From Devosia sp. FJ2-5-3 (GTDB lineage Bacteria > Pseudomonadota > Alphaproteobacteria > Rhizobiales > Devosiaceae), in assembly GCF_029201545.1 (NCBI RefSeq), contig NZ_CP104007.1:1460501-1524500 (forward strand): a DNA stretch of 64,000 nt, given 5' to 3'. The position numbers and the translations under genes are program-made. The notes beneath the pieces are model-generated. The model searched no databases, had not been told where the DNA came from, and saw only the letters and a list, made by a program, of their open reading frames with translations. The number at the start of each line of letters is the position of its first letter. The first letter of the stretch is position 1. This document shows positions 1 to 8,892 of the stretch, piece by piece.

Positions 1-1
1 C

Positions 2-409
2 ACCGTGATCACCGTGGCGTTCATCCCCGGCTTTGCCCGCGTGGCCCGGGCGCAGACGCTCTCGATAAAGCAGGAGCCTTTCGTCGAGGCGGCCATCGCC
101 ACCGGCGTGCGCACCCCGATCATCATCATCCGCCACATCATTCCCAATATCATGGCCCCGATCGTGGCGCTGATGACGCTGTGGGTGGCTTCGGCGATCC
201 GCATCGAGGCCTCGCTGAGCTTTCTCGGCATCGGCACGCGCCCGCCCAATCCGAGCTGGGGCAATATCATCCGCGACGGGCTCAACAGTCTTTTCGGGTC
301 GCCCTGGCCGATCATCGGCGCCGGTATTGCCATTACCCTGGTGGTGCTCTCGTTCAACCTCGTCGGCGACGCAATCCGCGATGCGCTCGACCCATCGACG
401 GCACGCTAG
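2..409 (+). CDS. ABC transporter permease, DppC/OppC family (C-terminal part only)
   Basis: This is the C-terminal 135 or so residues of an inner-membrane permease of the peptide/nickel ABC class; the start lies before the window. The EAA-type cytoplasmic loop is visible (VEAAIATGVRTPIIIIRHIIPN), followed by the family motif SLSFLGIGTRPPNPSWGN and a last membrane segment ending in the typical GDAIRDALDP tail. The next gene, a double ATPase, starts within 10 bases of the stop, so both belong to one operon. The transported substrate cannot be read from this part. Members of the family carry peptides, glutathione, nickel or opine-like compounds. Confidence 0.9.
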   Translation, partial: TVITVAFIPGFARVARAQTLSIKQEPFVEAAIATGVRTPIIIIRHIIPNIMAPIVALMTLWVASAIRIEASLSFLGIGTRPPNPSWGNIIRDGLNSLFGSPWPIIGAGIAITLVVLSFNLVGDAIRDALDPSTAR

Positions 410-418
410 GAGATGGCC

Positions 419-2287
419 ATGAGCGCAATGGACAATATTGCCGACCAGAAATCTCCGAAGGCCGGCGCAGAGCCGGTGCTGTCGGTTCGCGACCTCAAGA
501 CCTCGTTCCTGACCCAGAAGGGCTGGGTGGAAATCGTCAAGGGCATCAGCTTCGACATCGCGGCGGAGGAAACCCTCGCCGTGGTGGGCGAAAGCGGGTC
601 GGGCAAGTCGGTGACGGCGCTGAGCGTGATGCGCCTGCTCGACTATGAGATGAGCCGGGTCGAAGGCTCGGTGAAGCTGGCGGGACGCGAACTGCTCTCG
701 CTCGGGCCCAACGAGATGCGCATGGTGCGCGGCCGGCAGATCGGGATGATCTTCCAGGAGGCGATGACCAGCCTCAATCCGCTGCAGACCGTTGGCCAGC
801 AGATCGCCGAAGTGCTGACCATTCACGGGCTCTATTCGGGCCAGGAGGCCTATAAGGAAGCCGAGCGGCTGCTCGAACGCGTGCGTATTCCCGGGGCTGC
901 GTCGCGGCTCAAGGACTATCCGCATGCCCTTTCGGGCGGCATGCGCCAGCGCGTGATGATTGCCATGGCGCTGGCCTGCAAGCCCAAGCTTCTCATCGCC
1001 GACGAGCCGACGACGGCGCTCGACGTGACTATTCAGGCGCAGATCCTGCAGCTGATCAAGCAGTTGCAGAAGGAAGAGGGGATGGGCGTTCTGTTCATCA
1101 CCCACGATATGGGCGTGGTGGCGGAAGTGGCCGACCGGACCGTGGTGATGCTGCAGGGCAAGGCGGTCGAGTCCGACAAGACCGAGAACATCTTTGCTCA
1201 TGCCCAGAACCCCTATACGCGGGCGCTGATCGCGGCCGTGCCGCGGCTGGGTGAAGGCAACAAAAAGGGGCCCCAGCACTTCCCGATCCTCGACCGGGCC
1301 ACGGGCCTCGTGGTGACGGGGCGCGAGCGGCCAGACACGGTGCAACACAAGGCCGAGCCGGTGCTGCGGGTGAAGAACCTCATCAAGCGGTTCGACATTG
1401 CGGGTGGCCTTTTCAGCGGGCCGGTCGGGCGCGTGCATGCGGTGGAAAATGTGAGCTTCGACCTGCGCGGAGGGGAAACCCTGTCGCTGGTGGGCGAGTC
1501 CGGTTGCGGCAAATCGACGACGGGCCGGGCGGTGATGCGGCTGATCGAGCCGCAGAGCGGGGAGGTCAATCTCGGGGGCACCGATATCCGCGCGCTGGAC
1601 AAGGAGCGCATGCGCGACATGCGCCGGCATATCCAGATGATATTCCAGGACCCCTATGCGAGCCTTAATCCGCGCATCAAGATCGGCGATGCCATTGCCG
1701 AACCGTTTTTGACGCACAAATTGGGCACCAAGAAGCAGGCGCGCGACAAGTCGATGGATCTGCTGGAGCGGGTCGGGCTCAATGTCGAGATGGCCGGGCG
1801 CTATCCCTCGCAGTTTTCGGGCGGGCAGCGGCAGCGCATCTGCATCGCCCGGGCGCTGTCGCTCGAGCCCAAGGTGATCGTGGCCGATGAGAGCGTTTCG
1901 GCGCTCGACGTTTCGATCAAGGCGCAGGTGGTCAATCTGATGATGGATCTGCAGGAGCAGTTCGGGCTGTCCTATCTCTTCATCTCGCACGACATGGCGG
2001 TGGTGGAGCGGATCAGCCATCAGGTGGCGGTGATGTATCTGGGTGAGATCGTCGAGCGCGGGCCGGTGGCGTCCGTGTTCGGCAATCCGCAGCATCCCTA
2101 TACCAAGCGGCTGATGGCGGCGGTGCCGGTGCCCGATCCGGCGCGGCGCACGCAATTGCGGCCGGTCAGCAATGATGAGATCAAGAGCCCGATCCGCAAG
2201 GTGGACTATGTGCCGCCAAATCGGGAGTACCGCGAAGTCTCGCCGGGCCATATCGTGCAGGCGTGGGGCGATGACTGGAAGGTTTAG
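419..2287 (+). CDS. ABC transporter ATP-binding protein with two fused ATPase domains (GsiA-like)
   Basis: About 620 residues, with two complete ABC ATPase domains in tandem that correspond to DppD plus DppF. Counted from the ATG at 413, Walker A motifs (GESGSGKS and GESGCGKS) lie near residues 59 and 360 and signature motifs (LSGGMRQR and FSGGQRQR) near 172 and 467. Each half ends with the oligopeptide-transporter extension found after the ATPase core. An ATG also exists at 413, but AGGAG at 408-412 would abut it; the ATG at 419 leaves 6 bases, so 419 is chosen. It energises the permease encoded just upstream. Substrate unknown; peptide or peptide-like is the family expectation. Confidence 0.93.
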   Translation: MSAMDNIADQKSPKAGAEPVLSVRDLKTSFLTQKGWVEIVKGISFDIAAEETLAVVGESGSGKSVTALSVMRLLDYEMSRVEGSVKLAGRELLSLGPNEMRMVRGRQIGMIFQEAMTSLNPLQTVGQQIAEVLTIHGLYSGQEAYKEAERLLERVRIPGAASRLKDYPHALSGGMRQRVMIAMALACKPKLLIADEPTTALDVTIQAQILQLIKQLQKEEGMGVLFITHDMGVVAEVADRTVVMLQGKAVESDKTENIFAHAQNPYTRALIAAVPRLGEGNKKGPQHFPILDRATGLVVTGRERPDTVQHKAEPVLRVKNLIKRFDIAGGLFSGPVGRVHAVENVSFDLRGGETLSLVGESGCGKSTTGRAVMRLIEPQSGEVNLGGTDIRALDKERMRDMRRHIQMIFQDPYASLNPRIKIGDAIAEPFLTHKLGTKKQARDKSMDLLERVGLNVEMAGRYPSQFSGGQRQRICIARALSLEPKVIVADESVSALDVSIKAQVVNLMMDLQEQFGLSYLFISHDMAVVERISHQVAVMYLGEIVERGPVASVFGNPQHPYTKRLMAAVPVPDPARRTQLRPVSNDEIKSPIRKVDYVPPNREYREVSPGHIVQAWGDDWKV

Positions 2288-2326
2288 GGCCCTGGTGGCA
2301 ATGACGAGAGTAGAAGGACAGGTTTC

Positions 2327-3316
2327 ATGAGTTTTCAGGCATTGGTCACCAGCAAGGACGAGGCTGGCAAGGTCTCGTCGCGGGTCGAGACGATCGGTGA
2401 CGATCGCTTGCCAGAAGGCAATGTGACGGTCGATGTGGAATGGGCGGGGCTCAACTATAAGGACGGGCTGTGCCTGACCGGGGCTGGCGGGCTGGTGCGA
2501 AACTATCCGCATGTGGCGGGCATCGATTTTGCCGGGACCGTCGCCGAAAGCAGTGATGACCGCTACAAGGCGGGCGACAAGGTGCTGCTGACGGGCTGGC
2601 GCGTGGGTGAGGCCCATTGGGGCGGCTATGCGCAGCGGGCGCGGGTCAATGCCGACTGGCTTGTGTCGGTGCCGGAACTGCTCTCCACCCGCGATACCAT
2701 GGTGGTGGGCACGGCCGGGCTGACGGCCATGCTGGCGGTGGATCGGCTCGAAAAGCTGGGGCTGACACCGGAAGCGGGCGAGGTGCTGGTGACCGGCGCG
2801 GCTGGTGGCGTGGGCTCGATCGCGCTCTCGATTCTGGGCAAGCTGGGCTACACAGCGGTGGCGGTTTCCGGGCGGCCGGAGCATGCCGAGACGCTGAAGG
2901 GTCTTGGCGCCAGCGAGATCATCGCGCGCGATGATTTCCTGGGGCAGCCGGACAAGCCGCTGGAATCGGCGCGCTGGGCGGGGCTGATCGACAATGTCGG
3001 CGGCAAAATGCTGGCCAAGGCGCTCAAGCAGATGAAGTATAATGGCATCGCCACGGCTATCGGCAATGCCGGCGGGATCGGGCTCGATACCAATGTGTTG
3101 CCGTTCATCCTGCGCGGGGTGACGCTTGCGGGCATCGACAGCGTGATGCAGCCCTATGCCAATCGCGTTCCGGCCTGGAACCGGATTGCCGAGATCTTCG
3201 ATCTCGGGACTTATGATGCGCTGGTCGAGGAAATCGGGCTGGACGCGCTGCCGGATGCGGCGGAGCGGATTTTGGCCGGCCAGGTGCGCGGGCGCACCAT
3301 CGTCAAGCTGCGCTAG
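2327..3316 (+). CDS. NADPH:quinone reductase-like protein, AcuI/YhdH family (acrylyl-CoA reductase type)
   Basis: 329 residues of the zinc-free medium-chain dehydrogenase superfamily. The N-terminus (LNYKDGLCLTG, HVAGIDFAGTV) and the NADP-binding GAAGGVGS near residue 157 are those of the AcuI/YhdH branch. Characterised members reduce acryloyl-CoA to propionyl-CoA with NADPH, which protects against toxic acrylate or serves 3-hydroxypropionate metabolism. The length of 329 is usual for the family. It lies 39 bases after the ABC ATPase gene and 11 bases before a hydroxyacid dehydrogenase, so it probably belongs to the same transcript. Family assignment is firm; the acryloyl-CoA substrate is inferred. 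Confidence 0.85.
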   Translation: MSFQALVTSKDEAGKVSSRVETIGDDRLPEGNVTVDVEWAGLNYKDGLCLTGAGGLVRNYPHVAGIDFAGTVAESSDDRYKAGDKVLLTGWRVGEAHWGGYAQRARVNADWLVSVPELLSTRDTMVVGTAGLTAMLAVDRLEKLGLTPEAGEVLVTGAAGGVGSIALSILGKLGYTAVAVSGRPEHAETLKGLGASEIIARDDFLGQPDKPLESARWAGLIDNVGGKMLAKALKQMKYNGIATAIGNAGGIGLDTNVLPFILRGVTLAGIDSVMQPYANRVPAWNRIAEIFDLGTYDALVEEIGLDALPDAAERILAGQVRGRTIVKLR

Positions 3317-3327
3317 GGGAAGACGTG

Positions 3328-4284
3328 ATGCCGGTCGTGATCGCGCATAATTATGATGAGCGGCTGGCGGCCAAGGTCGCGGCCGTGTTGCCCGAGGGCG
3401 TGGATTTTCGCGCCCTTGGGGCGCGTGTGGAGACGGCCTGGAGGGTGCCGGCGGAGGCCGAAATTCTGCTCATCAACCAGAACAGCCCGGATATTGGGCT
3501 GCACCGGGGGATGGAAAAGCCCGAGGGCTGGCCGTTCAACCTCAAATTTGTGCAGCTGCGTTCGACCGGCATCGACAAATATCCGGACTGGATTTTCGAG
3601 GTGCCGCAGGTCTGCGTCACGCGCGGCGGCTATGCCGTGCCGATCTCGGAATATGTGCTGGCCGCGATGCTGGCGCAGGTGAAGCTGATCCCGGAAATCT
3701 GGGTGAAGGCGGGGAGCGAATGGCAGCCGCGCCCGAAGCTCGGAACGCTCAACGGGCAAACGCTCGGGATCATCGGCTTTGGCGAGATCGGCAAAGCGAT
3801 TGCCGAAAAGGCGCTGACCTTCGGGATGGCGGTGATCGGCACCAAGCGGTCGAACGGGCCGAGCGGGATGGACGGCGTCGAGATCGTCTCGCTGGCCGAG
3901 CTGATATCGCGCTCGGACCATATCGTGGTGGCGACGCCGCTCACCGACGAAACGGCGGGCATGCTCAATGTCGAGACCCTGGCGGGGATCAAAGAGGGCG
4001 CCCATCTGATCAATATCGGCCGGGGGCAGGTGATCACCGAGGATGGCCTCAAGGCCGCGCTCGACGGCAAGCTCGGCGCAGCGACGCTGGATGTGACGGT
4101 GCCGGAGCCGCTGCCCGACGGGCACTGGCTCTATGCGCACCCCAAGGTGCGGATTTCGCCGCATATTTCGGGCAGTTCGCCGCAGAGCGACCAGAATGTG
4201 ACGGAATTTTTCCGCCGCAATCTCGAGCGCTATCTCGCCGGCGAGCCCCTCGAGGGTGTGGTCGATCCGCAGGCGCGGTACTGA
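3328..4284 (+). CDS. D-isomer-specific 2-hydroxyacid dehydrogenase
   Basis: 318 residues, cytosolic NAD(P)-dependent dehydrogenase. The Rossmann motif GFGEIG lies near residue 149. The catalytic Arg (NIGRGQV), Glu (VPEPLP) and His (ISPHISGSSP) are all present in the expected order in the C-terminal half. A GTG at 3325 is possible, but GGGGAAG at 3316-3322 spaces better to the ATG at 3328. The family interconverts 2-keto and D-2-hydroxy acids. The closest subtype (glyoxylate/hydroxypyruvate reductase or another) cannot be decided by eye. It sits between the AcuI-like and HisD-like genes, so it probably acts on an intermediate of the same catabolic route. Confidence 0.88.
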   Translation: MPVVIAHNYDERLAAKVAAVLPEGVDFRALGARVETAWRVPAEAEILLINQNSPDIGLHRGMEKPEGWPFNLKFVQLRSTGIDKYPDWIFEVPQVCVTRGGYAVPISEYVLAAMLAQVKLIPEIWVKAGSEWQPRPKLGTLNGQTLGIIGFGEIGKAIAEKALTFGMAVIGTKRSNGPSGMDGVEIVSLAELISRSDHIVVATPLTDETAGMLNVETLAGIKEGAHLINIGRGQVITEDGLKAALDGKLGAATLDVTVPEPLPDGHWLYAHPKVRISPHISGSSPQSDQNVTEFFRRNLERYLAGEPLEGVVDPQARY

Positions 4285-4353
4285 CCCCTATTGTTTCTTT
4301 TCACGGATGGCCCCAGGGGCCGGACGCAGCCTTTCCATGCTGGAGGATAGTTC

Positions 4354-5658
4354 ATGCCGATTTGGCTCAAGCGCGGTAAAAATGTCGAGGAGCGGGCCGA
4401 TGCCGACCGGCAGGTGCGCGCCACGGTCGAGGCCATATTGTCGGACATCGAAAAACGCGGCGATGCGGCGATCCGCGACCTCTCGATCAAGTTCGATAAA
4501 TGGGATCGGAAAGATTTTCGGCTGACCAAGGCCGAGATCGACGAGTGCATCGCCCAGCTTTCGGACGAGGATATTCGCGACATCGAGTTTGCGCAGACCC
4601 AGGTGCGTAATTTTGCGCAGAAGCAGCGGGACACCATGCTCGATCTCGAGGTGGAAACGCTGCCGGGCGTTATTCTCGGGCACAAGCATGTGCCGATCAG
4701 CGCGGTAGGGTGTTATGTGCCGGGGGGCAAATATCCGCTCCTGGCCTCGGCGCATATGTCGGTGCTGACGGCCAAGGTGGCCGGATGCCCGCGCGTGATC
4801 ACCTGCGCGCCGCCGTTCAACGGCAAGCCGGCTCCCGCGATCGTTGCCGCACAGGCCATGGCGGGGGCGGACGAAATTTATGTGCTCGGCGGCATCCAGG
4901 CCATTGGCGCGATGGCCATCGGGACGGAGAGCATCGACCCCGTCGACATGTTGGTGGGGCCGGGCAATGCCTTCGTGGCCGAGGCCAAGCGGCAGCTTTA
5001 CGGGCGCGTCGGGATCGATCTCTTCGCCGGGCCGACCGAGACGCTGGTCATTGCCGACGAGACGGTGGATGGCGAGCTCTGCGCCACCGATCTGCTGGGG
5101 CAGGCCGAGCATGGGCCGACGTCTCCGGCAATCCTGTTGACCAATTCCGAAAAGCTGGCGCGGGAGACGATGGCGGAAATCGAGCGGTTGCTGGAAATCC
5201 TGCCAACGGCCGATATCGCGCGGAAGTCTTGGGCCGATTATGGCGAGGTGATCGTCTGCGAGTCTTATGAGGAAATGCTGGCCGAAGCCGATCGCATTGC
5301 CTCCGAGCACGTCCAGGTTATGACCGACAGGGACATGTGGTTCCGGGACAATCTGCGCAATTTCGGGGCGCTGTTCCTCGGGCCGCGCACCAATGTGGCC
5401 TATGGCGACAAGGTGATCGGCACCAACCACACGCTGCCGACGATGAAGGCGGCGCGCTATACGGGCGGGCTGTGGGTCGGCAAATTCCTCAAGACCTGCA
5501 CCTGGCAGACGGTGAAGACCGACGAGGCCTCGGCGATGGTGGGCGAGTATGGCTCGCGCCTCTCCATGCTCGAAGGGTTCGTTGGGCATGCCGAGCAGGC
5601 CAATATTCGCGTGCGGCGCTATGGCGGGCGCAATGTGCCTTATGGCGGCAAGGCATAA
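4354..5658 (+). CDS. HisD-family zinc alcohol dehydrogenase (histidinol dehydrogenase homologue, HpsN-like candidate)
   Basis: 434 residues along the whole histidinol dehydrogenase fold. The expected zinc ligands are present (Q250, H253, D352, H412), as are the catalytic Glu-His pair (E319-H320) and E407, so the protein should be an active four-electron dehydrogenase. It does not sit with his genes. Its neighbours are a peptide-type ABC transporter, an AcuI-like reductase and a 2-hydroxyacid dehydrogenase. HisD paralogues in such catabolic settings include HpsN, which oxidises 2,3-dihydroxypropane-1-sulfonate. That or another vicinal alcohol is more likely than histidinol, but this is inference from context. 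A biosynthetic hisD elsewhere in the genome would support the paralogue view. Confidence 0.82.
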   Translation: MPIWLKRGKNVEERADADRQVRATVEAILSDIEKRGDAAIRDLSIKFDKWDRKDFRLTKAEIDECIAQLSDEDIRDIEFAQTQVRNFAQKQRDTMLDLEVETLPGVILGHKHVPISAVGCYVPGGKYPLLASAHMSVLTAKVAGCPRVITCAPPFNGKPAPAIVAAQAMAGADEIYVLGGIQAIGAMAIGTESIDPVDMLVGPGNAFVAEAKRQLYGRVGIDLFAGPTETLVIADETVDGELCATDLLGQAEHGPTSPAILLTNSEKLARETMAEIERLLEILPTADIARKSWADYGEVIVCESYEEMLAEADRIASEHVQVMTDRDMWFRDNLRNFGALFLGPRTNVAYGDKVIGTNHTLPTMKAARYTGGLWVGKFLKTCTWQTVKTDEASAMVGEYGSRLSMLEGFVGHAEQANIRVRRYGGRNVPYGGKA

Positions 5659-5766
5659 GCGCAGAACAAGGCAGCGCAAACAATCTGTTCGCGGGGGCAC
5701 GCGGCCCTTGCTCATTGGCCCCTTGTTGGCCTAGGAGCAAGCTAAGGCCCAGGGCATATTGTATAA

Positions 5767-5777
5767 CTGTATTACAG
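5767..5777. promoter_or_regulatory. Short palindrome in the GlcG/HbpS leader, possible operator
   Basis: CTGTA-T-TACAG is a perfect 5-base inverted repeat 10 bases before the ATG at 5788, inside the A/T-rich run ATTGTATAACTGTATTACAG. It touches the ribosome-binding region (ACAGGAG). The size and A/T content resemble operators of GntR-type regulators, but no such regulator gene is in the window. A chance palindrome is possible. Confidence 0.3.
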
Positions 5778-5787
5778 GAGACTATCG

Positions 5788-6210
5788 ATGCTGACGCTCA
5801 AGCGGATCGACGTTCAGGACGCGCAGGTGCTGCTCAAGGGTGCACAGGAAAAGGCGCGGCAGATCGGCGTGCCGATGTGCATCGCCATCACCGATGAATC
5901 GGGCAATCTCATTGCGTTCGAGCGCATGGATGGCGGCAAGATCACGTCCATCACCATTGCCATCGACAAGGCTTTTACCGCTGCCGGCGCACGCAAGGCG
6001 ACTGGCGATTATGGTACGGCCAGCCAGCCCGGTTCGCCGGCCTACGGCATCAACTCGGCGATCAATGGCCGGTTGATGGTGGTGGCCGGTGGCCTGCCGA
6101 TCATCGTGGATGGCGAAGTCGTTGGCGGCATCGGCATCAGCTCGGGTTCGCCCGCGCAGGACACCGAAGTGGCCCAGGCCGGTATCGACGCGTTCCTCGC
6201 CAGCCTCTGA
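5788..6210 (+). CDS. GlcG/HbpS family heme-binding protein
   Basis: 140 residues, about the normal length for the GlcG/HbpS (former DUF336) family. Family marks are ITDESGNLIAFERMDG near residue 30, the conserved KA-T segment (IDKAFTAAGARKAT) and the C-terminal PIIVDGEVVGGIGISSG. Members bind heme or form small alpha/beta oligomers and often accompany catabolic dehydrogenases, glycolate or diol genes. There is no signal peptide, so the protein is probably cytosolic. A strong ribosome-binding site (ACAGGAG) precedes the ATG by 7 bases. It follows the HisD-like gene after 129 bases and is closed by a terminator, so it is the last gene of the island. Confidence 0.87.
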   Translation: MLTLKRIDVQDAQVLLKGAQEKARQIGVPMCIAITDESGNLIAFERMDGGKITSITIAIDKAFTAAGARKATGDYGTASQPGSPAYGINSAINGRLMVVAGGLPIIVDGEVVGGIGISSGSPAQDTEVAQAGIDAFLASL

Positions 6211-6586
6211 GGCAAGCGGGGAGGGGCATTGCCCCTTCATGGCCAGAGAGACCAAGGGGACGAGGCGCGCGCTTCGTCCCTTTTCTTTTGGCCAGCGGAC
6301 AAGTCCAAGACGCCCGTTGAGGATGCGATCGGCGGAACGTCGAGCGGCAGCCGCTTGCGCAAATTATGCTTCTGGAGTGGGCTGTGGCTATGTCGACGGC
6401 AAGCCCGTGTCCAGTGGGCTTGTGGCTGCCGTGATCAGCGAGACCGGGGATAGGGGCGCTGCAGCATAGGCGTTTCGCGACGTGCCGGCTGGCCAACCGG
6501 ACCCAAATTTCCAATCGTGGTGCAGGACGGGTAGTGCCCTCCGTGACCATGGGCTGGGCCGTATCGGTCGATGCCGCCGGCAGGGG
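6211..6586. other. Intergenic region between convergent genes
   Basis: 376 bases between a plus-strand and a minus-strand gene. It holds the terminator at 6256-6289. The remainder is GC-rich and contains only short overlapping frames without a ribosome-binding site or recognisable protein content. I see no RNA gene in it. Confidence 0.5.
6256..6289 (+). terminator. Rho-independent terminator after the GlcG/HbpS gene
   Basis: The stem GGGACGA (6257-6263) pairs with TCGTCCC (6274-6280) across a 10-base loop and is followed by TTTTCTTTT. It starts about 45 bases after the stop codon and ends the plus-strand island. Confidence 0.85.
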
Positions 6587-7483
6587 TCAAGGCCTCTCCA
6601 GCCACGACAATGCGGAGGTGAGCATTTCCTCGATTTCGGTGCTGTTCCCGCTCTGCGCGCAGACGGCGAGTTCCCAGAGGCGATGATAGCCTGTCAGCGT
6701 ACGGACGCGCTCGCGATCGATCGACAGCCCGGTCACCCGCTCATAATGGCCGATGATGCGCTCGGTCAGGTCCCAGCTGATGAAACTCGAATAAACGAAC
6801 TCCTGATGCCGCTGCCCGATGCCGGAATCGGCGAAGTCGTACATGCCGTTAAGCGTGCCGGTCGCGTGGTCGAAGGCCATGTTCCAGCCGTGGCCATCGA
6901 AAAAGCCATAGATCTCATCCGGTTCGGCACTGGCAGTCGCCGCATAGACTTCGATGATCTGGCGCGCCTCGGCGCGGATATGCACCGGCAGAAGCGGCAG
7001 CGCGATTTTATCGACTGTTTGCGCGGGCAGCCATGCCTCGACCGGGACAGCGCCCGCAGCCCGCGCGGCGGCGGGGTCTATGGCGTGAATGGCCGCGTAA
7101 AAGTCAGCAAGAGCGGCGGCCAGCCGATCGCGCCGGGCTTCGGAGAGCCTTTCGTATTGAGCGGTGACCAGGTGTTCGCCGGGCAGGACGAGATGCTCGC
7201 TGAACGGGGCCGGGTGGCCATGGAGCCGCATATCGGGGACGGGGAGGGGGCTTAAAGGACGAACGAGGGCAAGGATGTCCACTTCGCGCCGCAGCGCTGC
7301 GAGGGCGTTGGTCTGGCGCGGAAACTTGAACAACCGCCCGGCAGTCTCGATGGCAACGGAATCCCAGCCGCTTCTGTGAAAGCGAAGGTTCTGGCGGTCC
7401 GTGTCCGGATAGAGTTCGCAGATGGCCGCTGCCATCTCTTCCTCGTCCCGCCAGACATGCTGATCACGGGAAGGCTGCGTCAT
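6587..7483 (-). CDS. Aminoglycoside-phosphotransferase-fold kinase of unknown substrate
   Basis: 298 residues with the APH/choline-kinase fold. The catalytic loop reads FFDGHGWNMAFD: the catalytic Asp and metal-binding Asn are kept, but the usual His-Gly before the Asp is Phe-Phe. The second metal Asp is in MYDFADSGIG. It is the last gene of a minus-strand sugar-transport operon and overlaps the preceding isomerase gene by 4 bases. A metabolite kinase acting on the imported sugar or polyol is therefore more likely than antibiotic resistance. Kinase activity itself is inferred from the retained residues. Confidence 0.8.
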   Translation of the reverse strand: MTQPSRDQHVWRDEEEMAAAICELYPDTDRQNLRFHRSGWDSVAIETAGRLFKFPRQTNALAALRREVDILALVRPLSPLPVPDMRLHGHPAPFSEHLVLPGEHLVTAQYERLSEARRDRLAAALADFYAAIHAIDPAAARAAGAVPVEAWLPAQTVDKIALPLLPVHIRAEARQIIEVYAATASAEPDEIYGFFDGHGWNMAFDHATGTLNGMYDFADSGIGQRHQEFVYSSFISWDLTERIIGHYERVTGLSIDRERVRTLTGYHRLWELAVCAQSGNSTEIEEMLTSALSWLERP

Positions 7484-8334
7484 CTGAACCGGAGGCCTGC
7501 GCCCGCTGCGATGCCGAAGAGCCGGTCCCGGGCGGTGGCGTAGTCGGGTCCATCGAGGTGTTCAAGCATCAGCGGAACCTCGAAGGGCATGGCGTCGAGG
7601 CAGCGGAGATAGGTGGGATAGTCGAGATTGCCCTCGCCGATCATCACCTCGTCGAGATGGAGCGCCGCCTGATGGTGCAGCTTGATGTCCTTGGCGTGGC
7701 AACTGACGATATGGGGCCCGAGCTTTTCGAAGCACTCCCGGATCAACCGGCCGGTGTCGAAATAGGTCCGCGGGGTCATGACCAGGTTGACCGGGTCAAG
7801 ATGGGCGGCGAAGGCGGGGCGATCGATGGCGCGGATGAGGTCGAGATAGGCGTCGACGCTATCGGGCAGGGCATATTGCATCATCTCGAGCGCAAAGCGG
7901 GCGCGCGTCGGCTTTACCCGATCGATGATGTCGCGCGCCGTGGCGACGGTTGCGTCAAAGGCGTCGGCGGAGAGGTTTTTGGGGTGCGGCGCGTAGTCGG
8001 TGCCGGCGGCGAAGGAGCCGATATAATTGACCGCACATTTGGCGCCGACAGCATCGGCGAGCGCCAGGAGATTGCAGGCGCGGTCGATATTGGCGCGGCG
8101 AACGTCGTCTTCGGGGGTCAGCAGATTGCACCATATGCCGACCTCCGCGATCATCACGTCGGCCTGGGCAAAGCTTTTTTCGATGGCAAGCTGGCGATCC
8201 GTGTCAAAGAGATCGCAGGGCGGGCAATAGGCGGCGGAATAGCCGAAATCGCGATGGGCCCGCGCGAAGGCCTCAGGGTCGTCTGATCCCACGGGAAGTC
8301 CGTGCCCACCCAGCCTGATCATGCCTGTCTCCAT
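7480..8334 (-). CDS. Sugar phosphate isomerase/epimerase family protein (TIM barrel)
   Basis: 284 residues of the AP-endonuclease-2-like xylose isomerase superfamily. Conserved metal-binding stretches are visible: ALEMMQ with a Glu near the middle, HLDPVN, VSCHAKDIK and a C-terminal Glu in LMLEHLDG. Related enzymes are hydroxypyruvate isomerase, inosose dehydratase IolE and tagatose epimerase. It lies downstream of a CUT1 transporter and upstream of an APH-fold kinase. Together they suggest uptake, isomerisation and phosphorylation of an unidentified sugar or cyclitol. The precise reaction is not readable. Confidence 0.85.
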   Translation of the reverse strand: METGMIRLGGHGLPVGSDDPEAFARAHRDFGYSAAYCPPCDLFDTDRQLAIEKSFAQADVMIAEVGIWCNLLTPEDDVRRANIDRACNLLALADAVGAKCAVNYIGSFAAGTDYAPHPKNLSADAFDATVATARDIIDRVKPTRARFALEMMQYALPDSVDAYLDLIRAIDRPAFAAHLDPVNLVMTPRTYFDTGRLIRECFEKLGPHIVSCHAKDIKLHHQAALHLDEVMIGEGNLDYPTYLRCLDAMPFEVPLMLEHLDGPDYATARDRLFGIAAGAGLRFR

Positions 8335-8345
8335 AATTGGTGGAT

Positions 8346-8375
8346 GCGGCGCCGCTCTGGGATAAGCGGCGCCGC
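8346..8375 (-). other. Intercistronic stem-loop
   Basis: GCGGCGCCGCT (8346-8356) and AGCGGCGCCGC (8365-8375) form a perfect 11-base stem with an 8-base loop between the VOC gene and the isomerase gene on the minus strand. No T-run follows in the direction of transcription, so it resembles an mRNA-stabilising or processing hairpin more than a terminator. It may separate high expression of transporter genes from lower expression of the enzymes. Confidence 0.6.
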
Positions 8376-8389
8376 CGGGAGGATCCGCC

Positions 8390-8869
8390 TTAGGTCTGCG
8401 GCTCCTTGTCCTTATCCCATTCGAGGAGCTCTATGATTGCTCCCAATTGCGCGGTGCTGTCGAAATATTCGTAGCGCCCGTCGCTGCCTTCGAACTCGCC
8501 ATGCTGGATCATGGGCAGTCCCTTCTCCTCCAGAAAGGCACGACGATTGGTCATGTTCCTGGTGCGGAAGGCAAAGTGGTGGAACCCCGGGCCCTTTTCG
8601 TTGAGCTGGTCGCGCCAGGTGCTGGGCTCGGGGCCCGGCTCGAGGAATTCGAGATCGATATTGCCAAAGCGGAAAAGGGCCAGGCGGAAGGTGATGGTGG
8701 CGGGCTTGCCGAGATAGGTCGCCTGCGCAATTTCGGCTTCAGCCGATTTGCCCTGATGGGCCGGCTGCTTGCCGGTGAGATCGGCAAACCATGCCACTGA
8801 TTTTTCGAGATTGTCGGTGATGAAGCAGAGCTGCATCACGGCATCCTCGTCGAGCAGACGTTTATCCAA
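8390..8869 (-). CDS. VOC family (glyoxalase/bleomycin-resistance fold) protein
   Basis: 159 residues with paired beta-alpha-beta-beta-beta modules of the vicinal-oxygen-chelate fold. Visible family segments are MQLCFITDNLEKSVAWF at the N-terminus, HHFAFRT in the middle and AIIELLEW near the end. Members include glyoxalases, dioxygenases, epimerases and isomerases, so the reaction cannot be named. It lies between the binding-protein gene and the isomerase of the sugar operon. A second VOC gene under the same presumed operator lies at 14216, so two VOC enzymes may serve the same pathway. Confidence 0.82.
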   Translation of the reverse strand: MDKRLLDEDAVMQLCFITDNLEKSVAWFADLTGKQPAHQGKSAEAEIAQATYLGKPATITFRLALFRFGNIDLEFLEPGPEPSTWRDQLNEKGPGFHHFAFRTRNMTNRRAFLEEKGLPMIQHGEFEGSDGRYEYFDSTAQLGAIIELLEWDKDKEPQT

Positions 8870-8892
8870 TTGCCTGGTCCTTTACCTGGTCG

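Noticed and set aside
4288..5715. Open frame of 475 codons on the minus strand under the HisD-like gene
   Set aside because: Antisense shadow; the HisD-like gene has all zinc ligands and a normal start.
6089..6550. Overlapping short frames on both strands after the GlcG/HbpS gene
   Set aside because: They run through a clear terminator and lack start signals and conserved sequence.
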